DNA from: Burkholderia diffusa
Lineage (GTDB): Bacteria > Pseudomonadota > Gammaproteobacteria > Burkholderiales > Burkholderiaceae
DNA length: 64,000 nucleotides
Reading direction: 5' to 3'
NCBI RefSeq assembly: GCF_902499115.1
Contig: NZ_CABVPN010000004.1
Coordinates: 1-64,000 of the forward strand
Made by a program: the position numbers and the translations under genes. Positions 36,876 to 46,351 of the stretch are shown here, in pieces. Within the stretch, counting starts at the first letter, position 1, and every line of letters starts with the position of its first letter. The notes beneath the pieces are model-generated. The model saw only the letters and a list, made by a program, of their open reading frames with translations. It searched no databases and was not told where the DNA came from.

Positions 36876-38429
36876 TTACGTTTGTTTCCCGCGGACAACC
36901 TTTGGTCGTACGCGTTGCCGCGATTCTTCCGATGAAACGGTGCCGGCCGCTTCGCCGACCACATCCGCTAGGCGCTGCGCGGCCGCTTCCATCCGTGCGC
37001 GATCGAACCCGCCGAAGCCGAGCACGAGGCCCGGGCGCGCGGTGCCCGGCGCGAACATCGGCGATACCGCGCGCACCGCGACGCCCGCCTGCGCGGCGCG
37101 CGCCACCACGTCGAGATCGTCGATCCCTTCCGCGAGCCACAGCACGACGTGCATCCCCTGATCGCCAGGCTGCACCCACGCGCGCTCGCGCGGCAGCCGC
37201 GCGCCGAGCGTGTCGATCAGCAACGCGCGCTGTTCCGCATAGACGCCGCGCACACGGCGAATGTGGCGGTCGAGATGTCCTTTCGCGATGAAGGCGGCGA
37301 GCACGTGCTGATCGGCGGTCGGCGCGTGCCGATCCATCAGCACGCGCGCACCGCAGAACGCGGGCACGAGATCGCCGGGCGCGATCACGTAGCCGAGCCG
37401 CAGCGACGGGAACAGGATCTTGCTGAACGTGCCGAGATAGATCACGTGTTCTGGATCCAGCCCTTGCAGCGACGGAAACGGATAGCCTTCGTAGCGCAGC
37501 TCGCTGTCGTAGTCGTCCTCGACCACCCACGCGCGATGCGCGCGCGCCCAGCCGAGCAGCGCGTTGCGCCGCGCCATGCTCATCGGCATCCCGAGCGGGT
37601 ACTGGTGCGACGGCGTGACGAACGCCGCGCGCGCGTTCGGCGCGAGACGGATGCCGGCCTCGACGTCGATGCCGTCCGCGTCGACCGGCACGCGGACCAT
37701 CGCCTCACGCCGCCCGGTGCTCTCGAGCAGTGCGGTGATGCCGCGATAGGCGGGATTCTCGACCCACGCGCGATCGGTCGGGCCGAGCAGGACCTGGCTC
37801 GCGAGGTGCAGCCCCTGTTGCGTGCCGCTCGTGATCACGACCTGATCGGCGCTGCAGCGCACCGAGCGCGAGCGGCGCACGTAATCGGCGATCGCTTCGC
37901 GCAGCGGCAGCGCGCCTTGCGGATCCGCATAACCGGACGGCGCACCGGCGCCGCGGGCGCGCAGGCGGTTGCCGAGCCGGCGCCAGATGTCGTCGGGTGC
38001 GGTGAGCCCGACCGGCACCGAGATCGCGAACGGCACGGCCGGCAACGGACGGAACTCGCGGGCGATCCGCGCGAACGTCGCGGCCGGTTCGGGCAGCCCG
38101 ACGTGTGCGGCACGCCGCCGGGCGGCGGGCGGTTCGACGGCCGGCGGAGAGGGCTCGGCGAGCGCGTTCGCGACGCGCGTGCCGGCGCCGCCGCGCGCCG
38201 CCAGGAAGCCTTCGGCGACGAGCTGCGCATACGCGTCGACGACGGTGCCGCGCGCGACCTGGAGCGACGTCGCGAGCAGCCGCGTCGACGGCAGCGTGTC
38301 GCCGGGCCGCACGTCGCCGCGCCGCACCGCTTCCCGCAACGCCTGCGCGAGCTGGCGGCTCAGGTCGCCGGCCGCGCGGTCGAGCACGCCGAGCGACGGG
38401 ATTTCGACGATCCGGGCGGTTCTGGCCAT
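36876..38429 (-). CDS. MocR/PdxR-type regulator (GntR helix-turn-helix fused to aminotransferase-like domain)
   Basis: A 517-residue PLP-binding regulator. The N-terminal GntR domain has QLAQALREAVRRGDVRPGD and TLPSTRLLATSLQVARGTVV. The type I aminotransferase-like domain contains VVITSGTQQGLHLASQ, EDDYDSELRY and YLGTFSKILFPSLRLGYV, in which the SK lysine would bind PLP. MocR proteins often control vitamin B6, GABA or amino-acid genes. It is divergent from the PaiB-like gene, which is its likely target and may form flavin- or polyamine-linked control (inference). Confidence 0.92.
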   Translation of the reverse strand: MARTARIVEIPSLGVLDRAAGDLSRQLAQALREAVRRGDVRPGDTLPSTRLLATSLQVARGTVVDAYAQLVAEGFLAARGGAGTRVANALAEPSPPAVEPPAARRRAAHVGLPEPAATFARIAREFRPLPAVPFAISVPVGLTAPDDIWRRLGNRLRARGAGAPSGYADPQGALPLREAIADYVRRSRSVRCSADQVVITSGTQQGLHLASQVLLGPTDRAWVENPAYRGITALLESTGRREAMVRVPVDADGIDVEAGIRLAPNARAAFVTPSHQYPLGMPMSMARRNALLGWARAHRAWVVEDDYDSELRYEGYPFPSLQGLDPEHVIYLGTFSKILFPSLRLGYVIAPGDLVPAFCGARVLMDRHAPTADQHVLAAFIAKGHLDRHIRRVRGVYAEQRALLIDTLGARLPRERAWVQPGDQGMHVVLWLAEGIDDLDVVARAAQAGVAVRAVSPMFAPGTARPGLVLGFGGFDRARMEAAAQRLADVVGEAAGTVSSEESRQRVRPKVVRGKQT

Positions 38430-38552
38430 GATTCTGGTCTGCTGAAATTGTTCGAAACCGGCTCTACAGAATAAACCAGTTAGCGGTCACAATCTGCGCA
38501 TGACGGGCCAGTGCCCGAGCCATTTCAATCCCTGCACGACCGTGGAGCCGAC

Positions 38553-39191
38553 ATGTACGTCCCTGCCGATTTCAACGAGCCCAACCCCGACGCATTGCGC
38601 GAACTGATCGTGCAGCATCCGTTCGGCAGCCTGGTCACGCACGGGAAGAGCGGGCTCGACGCGAACCACCTCCCGTTCGAGTTGCTGCCGGGCGACGGCG
38701 GCCTCGGCGAACTGCATGCGCACGTCGCGCGTGCGAATCCGGTCTGGCAGGAGGTCGCGAACGGCGACGACGTGCTCGTGATCTTCCGCGCCGGCGACGC
38801 GTACATTTCGCCGAACTGGTACCCGAGCAAGCATGCCGCGCATCGGCAGGTGCCGACGTGGAACTACGTGGTCGTGCATGCGCACGGCCGCATCACGGTG
38901 CGCGACGACGAGAAGTTCGTGCGCGGCGTGGTCGCGCGGCTGACGCGCACGCACGAGGCGTCGCAGCCGGTGCCCTGGAAGATGGCCGACGCGCCGAAGG
39001 ACTATCTCGACACGATGCTGCAGTCGATCGTCGGGCTGCAGATCGAGATCACGCGGCTCGTCGGCAAGCGCAAGCTCGGGCAGAACAAGGCGGTCGACGA
39101 TATCCGCGGCGCGGGCGACGCGCTGATCGCGGACGGGAATCTCGCGATCGGGGAGGCGATGCTGGCGGAGGCGGATGCGAAGCGGGGGTAG
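38553..39191 (+). CDS. PaiB-family FMN-binding protein
   Basis: A 212-residue protein starting MYVPADFNEPNPDALRELI, the signature start of PaiB (FMN-binding negative transcriptional regulator) proteins. SLVTHGKSGLDANHLPFEL and YISPNWYPSKHAAHRQVPTW are conserved in the split-barrel flavin fold. Bacillus PaiB affects protease and sporulation genes; a role here is not known. The ATG at 38553 was chosen because it matches the family start. It is divergent from a MocR-type regulator, a frequent pairing for this family. Confidence 0.9.
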   Translation: MYVPADFNEPNPDALRELIVQHPFGSLVTHGKSGLDANHLPFELLPGDGGLGELHAHVARANPVWQEVANGDDVLVIFRAGDAYISPNWYPSKHAAHRQVPTWNYVVVHAHGRITVRDDEKFVRGVVARLTRTHEASQPVPWKMADAPKDYLDTMLQSIVGLQIEITRLVGKRKLGQNKAVDDIRGAGDALIADGNLAIGEAMLAEADAKRG

Positions 39192-39219
39192 GTCACGGTG
39201 AATCGCATGGGGGCGCATG

Positions 39220-39801
39220 CTACTGCGTATGCGTTGCGCCCTTCGCCCCTTCTCCCGCCTGCGCCAGCGCCCCCCGGATCGCCGCTTCCGTCTTGTCATA
39301 CCCGCCCTCGCCATACCGCGTATAGACGACCTTCCCGTTGGCGTCGATCAGGTACAGCGCGGGCCAGTACTGGTTTCCGTACGCACGCCACGTGTCGTAG
39401 CGGTTGTCCTGCGCGACCGGATACTGGATGCCGAAGCGCTTGATCGCATCGGCGACGTTCTTCGCGTCGCGTTCGAACGGATACTCGGGCGTATGCACGC
39501 CGACCACGACGAGCCCCTGGTCGCGATACTTCCGGTACCAGTCGTTCACGTACGGGATCGTATGAATGCAGTTGATGCACGAGTACGTCCAGAAATCGAC
39601 CAGCACGACCTTGCCGCGCAACTGGTCGAGCTTGAGCGGCGCGCTGTTGTGCCAGCGCTCGATGCCGGTGAAGTCGGGCGCCGGCGTGCCGGCCAGCGAG
39701 GTGGTCGTGCCCGCGTCGTCGCGGGTGCCGGCGAATGCGGCGAGCCCTGCCGTGGCGGCGAGGGCGATCACGAGGGCGGCGGTCCTGAATCTGGGCAGCA
39801 T
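39220..39801 (-). CDS. TlpA/DipZ-like thioredoxin-fold protein, exported
   Basis: A 193-residue periplasmic redoxin. A signal peptide or anchor (LVIALAATAGLAAFAGTR) precedes the thioredoxin-like domain. The redox motif is WTYSCINCIHTIPYV (C75, C78), as in the C-terminal domain of DipZ and related TlpA-like proteins, where it moves electrons to periplasmic partners. QYPVAQDNRYDTWRAYGNQY and YLIDANGKVVYTRYGEGGY are family-typical. GGAG lies upstream of the ATG at 39801. It is divergent from the two-component system. No CcdA-like partner is adjacent. Confidence 0.88.
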   Translation of the reverse strand: MLPRFRTAALVIALAATAGLAAFAGTRDDAGTTTSLAGTPAPDFTGIERWHNSAPLKLDQLRGKVVLVDFWTYSCINCIHTIPYVNDWYRKYRDQGLVVVGVHTPEYPFERDAKNVADAIKRFGIQYPVAQDNRYDTWRAYGNQYWPALYLIDANGKVVYTRYGEGGYDKTEAAIRGALAQAGEGAKGATHTQ

Positions 39802-40029
39802 GGCGGTTCTCCGGTTCGGCCGGCCGCCGCGCAAGTGCGCGGGCCGGACAGGTTTCGACAGCCGTCATTGGGCCGCGCCGACGTATCTGCGGTGTGTCCG
39901 GCAAGCCGCGCCTGTGCAATGTTGTGTGTCGTCGCGGCGGCGCGATACATTGGGATACAAACGCGCGCCTGCGATGCGGTATAAAAGCGGACATCGCCAG
40001 CCGGAACATCACGCCAACGACATCGACTC

Positions 40030-40770
40030 ATGGACAAGATCGACCACGTACTGATCGTCGACGACGATCGCGCGATCCGCGAACTGATCGCGGACTATCT
40101 GGAGAAGAACGGCATGCGCGTGTCGCTTGCCGCGAACGGCCGCGAGATGCGCAACGCGCTCGACGACGGCGCGCCCGACCTGATCGTGCTCGATCTGATG
40201 ATGCCCGGCGAGGACGGCCTCACGCTGTGTCGCGACCTGCGCGCGGGCAAGTTCCGGACGGTGCCGGTGCTGATGCTGACCGCGCGCGGCGAGGAAACCG
40301 ATCGCATCATCGGCCTCGAGATGGGCGCCGACGACTATCTCGCGAAGCCGTTCGCGGTGCGCGAACTGCTCGCGCGGATCCGCTCGGTGCTGCGCCGCGC
40401 GCGCATGCTGCCGCCCGGCATGCAGGTGACGGAGACGGCCGCGATGCTGGCGTTCGGCGAATGGCGGCTCGACACGACGGGGCGTCACCTCCTCGACACG
40501 GAAGGCACGCTGGTCGCGTTGAGCGGCGCGGAGTATCGGCTGCTGCGGGTGTTCCTCGACAATCCGCAGCGCGTGCTGACGCGCGACCAGTTGCTCAACC
40601 TCACGCAGGGCCGGCAGTCCGATCCGTTCGACCGGTCGATCGACCTGCTCGTGAGCCGGCTGCGGCAGCGCCTGCGCGACGGCGCGCGCGAGCCGCGCTA
40701 CATCAAGACGCTGCGCAACGAGGGCTACGTGTTCTCGTCGGCGGTGACCGCGGTCGAAGGCGACGCATGA
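40030..40770 (+). CDS. OmpR-family response regulator
   Basis: A 246-residue two-component regulator. The receiver domain has the acidic pocket (VDDDRAI), the phospho-acceptor in IVLDLMMPGEDG (D55) and the KPF lysine (DDYLAKPFAVRELLARI). The C-terminal winged helix carries LSGAEYRLLRVFLDNPQRVL and ending motif YIKTLRNEGYVF. Its stop overlaps the kinase start by four bases (ATGA), so the two are translationally coupled. Confidence 0.96.
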   Translation: MDKIDHVLIVDDDRAIRELIADYLEKNGMRVSLAANGREMRNALDDGAPDLIVLDLMMPGEDGLTLCRDLRAGKFRTVPVLMLTARGEETDRIIGLEMGADDYLAKPFAVRELLARIRSVLRRARMLPPGMQVTETAAMLAFGEWRLDTTGRHLLDTEGTLVALSGAEYRLLRVFLDNPQRVLTRDQLLNLTQGRQSDPFDRSIDLLVSRLRQRLRDGAREPRYIKTLRNEGYVFSSAVTAVEGDA

Positions 40771-42089
40771 ACACACGCACGCTGTGGCACTGGCCGCGCT
40801 CGCTGTTCGCGCGGCTCGCGCTGATCCTGTGCGTGGGCCTCGTGCTCGCGCAGACGCTGTCGTTCTGGCTCACCGTGACCGAGCGCGACCAGGCGACCAC
40901 CAACCTGATGATGGGCTACATCGAGCGCGAGGTCGCGAGCTCGGTCGCGCTGCTCGATCACCTGCCGCCCGACCAGCGCGCCGCGTGGCTGCCGCGTCTC
41001 GCGCGGCGCAGCTACGCGTTCATCCTCGGGCCGGGCCAGACGGGCACGCCTCCGGAGGCGCGGCTCTCGGCGCGCGTCGAGCGCTCGATCTCGGACGGCA
41101 TCGGCGGCGATTACCCGTTGACCGCGAACGCGCTCCCCGGCGATCGCGAGCATCTGCAGGTGCATCTGCGCCTGACCGACGGCTCGCCGCTGACGATCGA
41201 CATCCACCCGATGTCGACGGTGCCGCTGTCGGGCTGGCTGCCGGTCGTGCTCGCGCTGCAGCTCGCGGTGCTGGCCGCGTGCTGCTGGCTCGCGGTGCGG
41301 CTCGCGACGCGGCCGCTGAAGCAGCTCGCGCAGGCGGCCGACGCGCTCGGCCCCGACCTGAAGGGAGAACGCCTGAACGAGGACGGCCCGTCCGAAGTCG
41401 CGCGCGCAGCCCGCGCGTTCAACGCGATGCAGGACCGCATCGCGCAGTACATGGCCGAGCGCATGCAGATTCTCGCGTCGATCTCGCACGACTTGCAGAC
41501 ACCCATCACGCGGATGCGGCTGCGCGTCGACGTGATGGACGACGACGCGCAGGGCGCGAAGCTGCGCCAGGATCTGCTCGAGATGGAGCATCTGGTGAAG
41601 GAAGGCGTCGCGTATGCGCGCACGCTGCACGGCACGGAAGAGGCCGCGCGCCGCATCGATCTCGACGCACTGCTCGACAGCATCGTGTGCGACTACACGG
41701 ATGCGGGGCAGGACGTCGCGCTGCACAGCGGCGGGCCGCTCGCGCTCGTCACGCGGCCGAAGGCGCTGCGCCGGATCGTCGGCAACCTCGTCGACAACGC
41801 GCTGAAGTTCGCGGGCGCGGCCGAGATCGACGTGCAGCCGGCAGCGGGCGGCGGCGCGGTCATTGCGGTGCTCGATCGCGGCCCCGGCATTCCGGACGAT
41901 CAGCTCGACGCGGTGTTCGAACCGTTCCGGCGCGTGGAGACGTCGCGCAATCGCGAGACGGGCGGCACGGGCCTCGGCCTCGCGATCGCGCGTCAGCTCG
42001 CGCTCGCGATGGGCGGCACGCTCACGTTGCGCAACCGGCCGGACGGCGGCGGGCTCGAAGCGCGGCTGACGCTGGCGAACGCCGCGTGA
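40767..42089 (+). CDS. Sensor histidine kinase partner
   Basis: A 440-residue membrane kinase. TM1 (LFARLALILCVGLVLAQTLSF without its ends) lies near residues 13-34 and TM2 near 158-180, enclosing a periplasmic sensor of about 120 residues. HAMP and dimerisation regions follow, with SISHDLQTPITRMR and phospho-acceptor H241, then LVDNALKF (N box) and GGTGLGLAIARQL (G box). The signal sensed is unknown; similar OmpR-EnvZ-like kinases read envelope or pH stress. ATG 40767 overlaps the regulator stop. Confidence 0.95.
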   Translation: MNTRTLWHWPRSLFARLALILCVGLVLAQTLSFWLTVTERDQATTNLMMGYIEREVASSVALLDHLPPDQRAAWLPRLARRSYAFILGPGQTGTPPEARLSARVERSISDGIGGDYPLTANALPGDREHLQVHLRLTDGSPLTIDIHPMSTVPLSGWLPVVLALQLAVLAACCWLAVRLATRPLKQLAQAADALGPDLKGERLNEDGPSEVARAARAFNAMQDRIAQYMAERMQILASISHDLQTPITRMRLRVDVMDDDAQGAKLRQDLLEMEHLVKEGVAYARTLHGTEEAARRIDLDALLDSIVCDYTDAGQDVALHSGGPLALVTRPKALRRIVGNLVDNALKFAGAAEIDVQPAAGGGAVIAVLDRGPGIPDDQLDAVFEPFRRVETSRNRETGGTGLGLAIARQLALAMGGTLTLRNRPDGGGLEARLTLANAA

Positions 42090-42134
42090 TGCGGCGCCAA
42101 GGGCATTGCGGGTTTCGAATCGAAGCGGCCCGCG

Positions 42135-42746
42135 TCACACGCGCTGCAAATGCGCGTCGACAAGCGGCGCAAGCGTATCCGCATGCATCGCCGCGAGATC
42201 GTGGCGGCCGCCCGGCACGACATGCAGCTGCGCATCGGGCAGCCGTTCGAGCAGGCGCCGGCCGGCCGCGACCGGACTGATCGGATCGTCATCACCCCAC
42301 AGCAGGAGCGTCGGCTGCGCGATGCGGCCGAGGTCATGCGACAGGTCGGCGCGAAACGTCAGGAACCAGTCGGGCAACTGGGGGTTCGCTTCCGCGAAGG
42401 CGGCGCGCCAGTCCTGCGCGCCGAGCCCCTGCATGTCGAGGCCGCCGGACGTGACCGTCAGCACCAGGTGCGTGACGAGCGCCGAACGTTCGAGCGCCGC
42501 GCGCATCGCGATCACGCCGCCCATCGATTGCGCGATCACGGCGGTCGGCCGGTCGATCGCGGTCAGCACATGGCGCACGAGGCCGTCGAAGTCGTCGACG
42601 GTCGAATCGCGCGGCGTGTCGCCGAAGCCCGGATAGCCGACGATCCGTCGCGCGGCCGGATGCGCGAGGCGGCTCGCGAGCGGTTGCCAGAACGCGGTGC
42701 TGCCCGACGCGCCGGGCAGGAAGAGCAGTTGCGATGGAACGGGCAT
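42135..42746 (-). CDS. Alpha/beta-hydrolase fold protein
   Basis: A 203-residue esterase-like protein. LLFLPGASGSTAFWQPLASR is the family oxyanion start; VIAQSMGGVIAMRAA holds the nucleophile elbow (Ser in QSMGG); LLLWGDDDPISP gives the acid; and VPGGRHDLAAMHAD gives the catalytic His. The ATG at 42746 is the natural start; a longer frame upstream is noise. It lies 53 bases downstream of the metallophosphoesterase gene, possibly in the same transcript. Substrate unknown. Confidence 0.87.
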   Translation of the reverse strand: MPVPSQLLFLPGASGSTAFWQPLASRLAHPAARRIVGYPGFGDTPRDSTVDDFDGLVRHVLTAIDRPTAVIAQSMGGVIAMRAALERSALVTHLVLTVTSGGLDMQGLGAQDWRAAFAEANPQLPDWFLTFRADLSHDLGRIAQPTLLLWGDDDPISPVAAGRRLLERLPDAQLHVVPGGRHDLAAMHADTLAPLVDAHLQRV

Positions 42747-42799
42747 GACGGGATGGTTTTCCGGGAAGCGAAGTGGGTTGAACAAGGCGTGACGCTGCG

Positions 42800-43534
42800 T
42801 CAGCACCGGCCGGTGCGCAGCGCCACGGTCCAGTCGTCGCGGCCGCGCGATGCCGCGGTGACTGCGGCCGTATGCCAGTCGTATTCGACCGCATGGAACT
42901 CGGCGTGCCAGCCGGCCGACGTGCGCGACACCATGGCATAGCGCGCATGCGGCGAACCGGTTTCGATCCGGTGCGGATGCGGTAGATCGTCCATGTACGC
43001 CTGCAGCCCGACGCTGCCCGGGTTGACGATCACACGGCCGTCGTCGAGCGTCGCGATGCGCGGCACATGCGTGTGGCCGCACAGGATCAGCGACGCCGGC
43101 GCGTCGCCCGCGCGCTGCGCGATTTCATCGGGCGTCGCCGCGCGGCAGCCATCGGGCGTCACCGTTTCGAGGAAATAGACGAGGTCGCTGGCGGGCGTAC
43201 CGTGCACCATCAGCACGTCTTCGTCGAGCGTCAGGCGCTCGGGCAGCGCGGCGATCCACGCGCGATGCTCGTCGCGCAGCGCATCGTGCGCCCAGCGATC
43301 GGACAGCCGCATCGTGTCGCGATCGCCGGTCAGCAGTTGCCGTTCGTGATTGCCCTTGATGGTTGGCAGGTCGAGCGCGATCAGGCGGTCGGCCGTTTCG
43401 GCCGGATGGAGCGCGCCCGACACGATGTCGCCGAGGTTGACGATCACGTCGGCGCCGCGGCGACGCACGTCGTCGAGCACCGCGTCGAGCGCGGCGAGGT
43501 TGCCGTGGATGTCGGACAGCGCGGCGATTTTCAT
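42800..43534 (-). CDS. Metallophosphoesterase (YfcE/MJ0936-like calcineurin fold)
   Basis: A 244-residue phosphodiesterase/phosphatase. The five metal motifs are present: ALSDIHGN, VNLGDIVSG, IKGNHERQL, MVHGTP and LCGHTHVPRI, then VNPGSVGLQ. They bind a two-metal centre. Such proteins act on small phosphodiesters or nucleotides. The ATG at 43534 starts directly before the first motif; a longer frame adds 26 unsupported residues. It lies upstream of the hydrolase gene on the same strand. Confidence 0.92.
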   Translation of the reverse strand: MKIAALSDIHGNLAALDAVLDDVRRRGADVIVNLGDIVSGALHPAETADRLIALDLPTIKGNHERQLLTGDRDTMRLSDRWAHDALRDEHRAWIAALPERLTLDEDVLMVHGTPASDLVYFLETVTPDGCRAATPDEIAQRAGDAPASLILCGHTHVPRIATLDDGRVIVNPGSVGLQAYMDDLPHPHRIETGSPHARYAMVSRTSAGWHAEFHAVEYDWHTAAVTAASRGRDDWTVALRTGRC

Positions 43535-43631
43535 GGTGAGCAAGTCGAGGCGGGGAACGGCGATTGTCGCGAATTCGGCGCGGTTCGTCCAATCGCGTCG
43601 GTGACGCGACACGCGCGACGCGCGACGAGTT

Positions 43632-44168
43632 TCAGTCGGTCGCGATGCGCGCGTACATCGCGAAATCGCCCGGCACGCCGCGCACCATCCGGTACGCGCG
43701 CAACAACCCTTCGTACCGGTAGCCGCATTTCTGCAGGACGCGCGCGGAGGCGGCGTTGCTGCTCAGCACGACGCCCTGGATGCGCATGAAGCCACCTTCG
43801 GCGAACGCCCACGCGGTGACGCTCGCGCACAGCGCGCTCGCGATGCCGCGCCCCCAGTGCGACGGTGCGAGGTCGTACGCGATCTCGGCCGAACGGTTCG
43901 CGGTGGACACCGTATGCAATCCGATCGTCCCCGTGAGCGCGCCCGACGCGTCGTCGACGATTGCGAGACGGCGGATCGAATCCGGATGAGTCGACTCGAT
44001 ATCGTCGAACAGCGGCAGCAGATCGTCGCGCGCATGCAGGTTCCAGCTCGTGTGGCGGACGACGTCGCGCCTCGACAGGTACGCGTACCACGCGTCGAGA
44101 TCCGAGCGGTCGAGCTGCCGGAGCGACAGACCGGGGAAACCGGAACGGGGCGGCGTGGCGATCCTCAT
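43632..44168 (-). CDS. GNAT-family N-acetyltransferase (RimJ/RimL-like)
   Basis: A 178-residue acetyltransferase. LSLRQLDRSDLDAWYAYLSR is the family N-terminal element. The acetyl-CoA site is in DLAPSHWGRGIASALCASVT (the Q/RxxGxG/A loop) and the terminal motif is LSSNAASARVLQKCGYRYEG. RimJ/RimL-type enzymes acetylate protein N-termini or small amines. The ATG at 44168 is preferred to a GTG six codons upstream. It lies between the phosphoesterase and the LysE-like gene, all on the minus strand. Confidence 0.9.
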   Translation of the reverse strand: MRIATPPRSGFPGLSLRQLDRSDLDAWYAYLSRRDVVRHTSWNLHARDDLLPLFDDIESTHPDSIRRLAIVDDASGALTGTIGLHTVSTANRSAEIAYDLAPSHWGRGIASALCASVTAWAFAEGGFMRIQGVVLSSNAASARVLQKCGYRYEGLLRAYRMVRGVPGDFAMYARIATD

Positions 44169-44210
44169 CGCGCGCTCATCACGCACGATGCGGCGCGCAT
44201 GCCGACGCGC

Positions 44211-44843
44211 CTATGCGGCATGACGCCGGTACAGCGCGAGCGAACCGGCCAGTGCGAGCAGCATCGCGCCGCACGTGCGTTCGAGCCACAGCGCGCCCGA
44301 GCGCTTCAGCAGCCGCACCGCACGAGCGCCGAGCAGCGCGTAGCCGAACATCACCGCCCCGTCGAGCAGCGCGAACGTGACCGCGAGCGCGACGTATTGC
44401 GGCGCGAGCGGCGCGGACGGATCGAGGAACTGCGGCAGGAATGCGGAGAAGAACAGATAGCCCTTGGGATTGGTCACCGCGGTCAGGAAGCTCTTCGCGA
44501 AGATCGACGCGTTGCGTCCGTGCGCCGTGCCGCCATGCCCGACGGTGACGTCGAGCGAGCCCTTCGACGTGAGCAGCCGGATGCCGACATACGCGAGATA
44601 GGCGGCGCCCAGCCATTTCACCACCGAGAACCACCATGCCGACGCCATCAGCAGGGCGCCGAGGCCGAGCGCGACCGCGACGATCAGCACGAAGTCGGAC
44701 AGCATCGCGCCGGCGAAACCGTAGGCCGCGCGGCGCACGCCGTAGCGTGAGCCGTTGGTCAGTGCGAGCAGCACGGTCGGGCCTGGCGTCGCGATTCCGA
44801 CGAACGCGACGGCGGCGAAGATCAGCAAGGTCGTTTGATGCAT
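44211..44843 (-). CDS. LysE/RhtB-family exporter (second copy in the window)
   Basis: A 210-residue inner-membrane protein. The N-terminus has the signature FVGIATPGPTVLLALTNGSR (TM1 and the P-G-P loop). WLGAAYLAYVGIRLLTSKG and FLTAVTNPKGYLFFSAFLPQ follow, and RTCGAMLLALAGSLALYRR ends the protein. It lies 42 bases upstream of the acetyltransferase gene on the same strand, so the two may be cotranscribed. Substrate unknown. It is less than 40% identical by eye to the exporter at 12.9 kb, so it is not a recent duplicate. Confidence 0.9.
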   Translation of the reverse strand: MHQTTLLIFAAVAFVGIATPGPTVLLALTNGSRYGVRRAAYGFAGAMLSDFVLIVAVALGLGALLMASAWWFSVVKWLGAAYLAYVGIRLLTSKGSLDVTVGHGGTAHGRNASIFAKSFLTAVTNPKGYLFFSAFLPQFLDPSAPLAPQYVALAVTFALLDGAVMFGYALLGARAVRLLKRSGALWLERTCGAMLLALAGSLALYRRHAA

Positions 44844-45157
44844 GCCGATGGCTCCATGTGGAACGCGGGTGCTCGATTATCGGGCGCGCGTTGTCGCGCT
44901 GTACAGCGGCGTTCGCTGCACGGCCGATTATCTCGATTCTGGCAAGAAGTTGTTTTCATTATTGCGCTGTCGATGGGAACCGGTTCCAACTACCATGGCG
45001 GCCGTGGCGGGCATGCTCGCCGCGACGTCGCGCGCGCGTATCGCACGCGCGCGTTCCCGTGTGCGGACGCGACTGGCGTCGCATGCCGGCGGGGCTCCCG
45101 GCCGCACGCGCTACTCGCATAGAACAACGGGCTCACCGCCCGGAGACGCTAAAAACC
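44844..45157. other. Intergenic region upstream of the porin gene
   Basis: This gap of about 310 bases lies between two divergent starts. An AT-rich stretch (TTTTCATTATTGCGCTG near 44952-44968) is the likely porin promoter, and CGGAGACG precedes the porin ATG. No operator or small RNA could be identified. Confidence 0.45.
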
Positions 45158-46351
45158 ATGAACAAGCAACTGATCGCAGCACCGCTGCTGCTCTCGCTCG
45201 CGGGCATCGCATCCGCGCAAAGCTCCGTCACGCTGTACGGCATCGTCGACGCGGGCGTGACCTATCGCAGCAACGAACGGGTCGGCTCGCCGGGCGCCTA
45301 TACCGGGCATTCGAACGTCGGGCTGACCACCGGCAACCTGTCCGGCAGCCGCTGGGGCATCAAGGGTTCCGAGGATCTCGGCGGCGGGATGCGCGCGCTG
45401 TTCGTGCTCGAGAACGGCTTCGACATCACCAACGGCACGTCGGGGCAGGGCGGTCGCCAGTTCGGCCGGCAGGCCTTCGTCGGCGTCGGCAGCAACCGTT
45501 ACGGCACGGTCACGCTCGGCCGCCAGTACACGTCGCTCGACGACTTCGTGAGCCCGGTCGGCCCGTCGTCGTACATCGGCGGCTTCGGTGCGCACCCGGG
45601 CGACATCGACGATCTCGACCAGACCGCGCGCGTCGACAGTTCGATCAAGTACACGAGCGCGAACTACGCGGGCTTCACGTTCGGCGCGCTGTACGGCTTC
45701 GGCAGCCAGCCGGGCAGCATGAAGCAGCGCAACACGTGGAGCATCGGCGCGGCATACGCGGCGGGGCCGCTGCGCGTGGGCGTCGGCTACGAGCGTTCGG
45801 ACAACAGCAAGACGGGCGCGACCGACCCGACGGTCGGCAAGTGGCAGAGCACCGACGACGGCCTGTTCAACTCGTCGATCAACGAAGGCTATGCGAGCGC
45901 GCAGTCGCAGCAGATCATCGCGACCGGCGCGACGTACGACTTCGGCCCGGCCGTGGTCGGCGTGAACTACAGCAACGTGCAGTACCGCAGCGGTGCCCAG
46001 TCGCTGTTCAACGGCCACGCGACCTTCAACGTCGCGGGCGTGTTCACGCGCTGGAACGTGCAGCCGCAGACGCAACTGTTCGCGGGCTACAGCTACACGC
46101 GCGGCAGCGACGTCGACGGCATCGACAACCGCGCGCAGTATCACAACGTCACGCTTGGCGCGGTCTACGACCTGTCGAAGCGCACCAGCGTGTACCTGCT
46201 CGGCGCGTACCAGCATGCGTCCGGCACGACGCTCGACGCGCTCGGCCGGCCGGTGGCCGCGACCGCATCGGTGTCGGACAAGGCGAACGGCCACTCGTCC
46301 GACTCGCGGTCGCAGGCGATCGTCAGCCTCGGCCTGCGCCAGAAGTTCTGA
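45158..46351 (+). CDS. Gram-negative outer-membrane porin, OmpC-like Burkholderia type
   Basis: A 397-residue trimeric 16-strand porin. A signal peptide (LIAAPLLLSLAGIASAQ) is cleaved before SSVTLYGIVDAGVTYRSN, the universal start of neisserial/burkholderial porins. NLSGSRWGIKGSEDLGGGMR and RQAFVGVGSNRYGTVTLGRQ are family motifs, and the protein ends with Phe (LGLRQKF), needed for outer-membrane insertion. It passes small hydrophilic solutes. It is monocistronic with a weak hairpin after it (46365-46397). Confidence 0.96.
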   Translation: MNKQLIAAPLLLSLAGIASAQSSVTLYGIVDAGVTYRSNERVGSPGAYTGHSNVGLTTGNLSGSRWGIKGSEDLGGGMRALFVLENGFDITNGTSGQGGRQFGRQAFVGVGSNRYGTVTLGRQYTSLDDFVSPVGPSSYIGGFGAHPGDIDDLDQTARVDSSIKYTSANYAGFTFGALYGFGSQPGSMKQRNTWSIGAAYAAGPLRVGVGYERSDNSKTGATDPTVGKWQSTDDGLFNSSINEGYASAQSQQIIATGATYDFGPAVVGVNYSNVQYRSGAQSLFNGHATFNVAGVFTRWNVQPQTQLFAGYSYTRGSDVDGIDNRAQYHNVTLGAVYDLSKRTSVYLLGAYQHASGTTLDALGRPVAATASVSDKANGHSSDSRSQAIVSLGLRQKF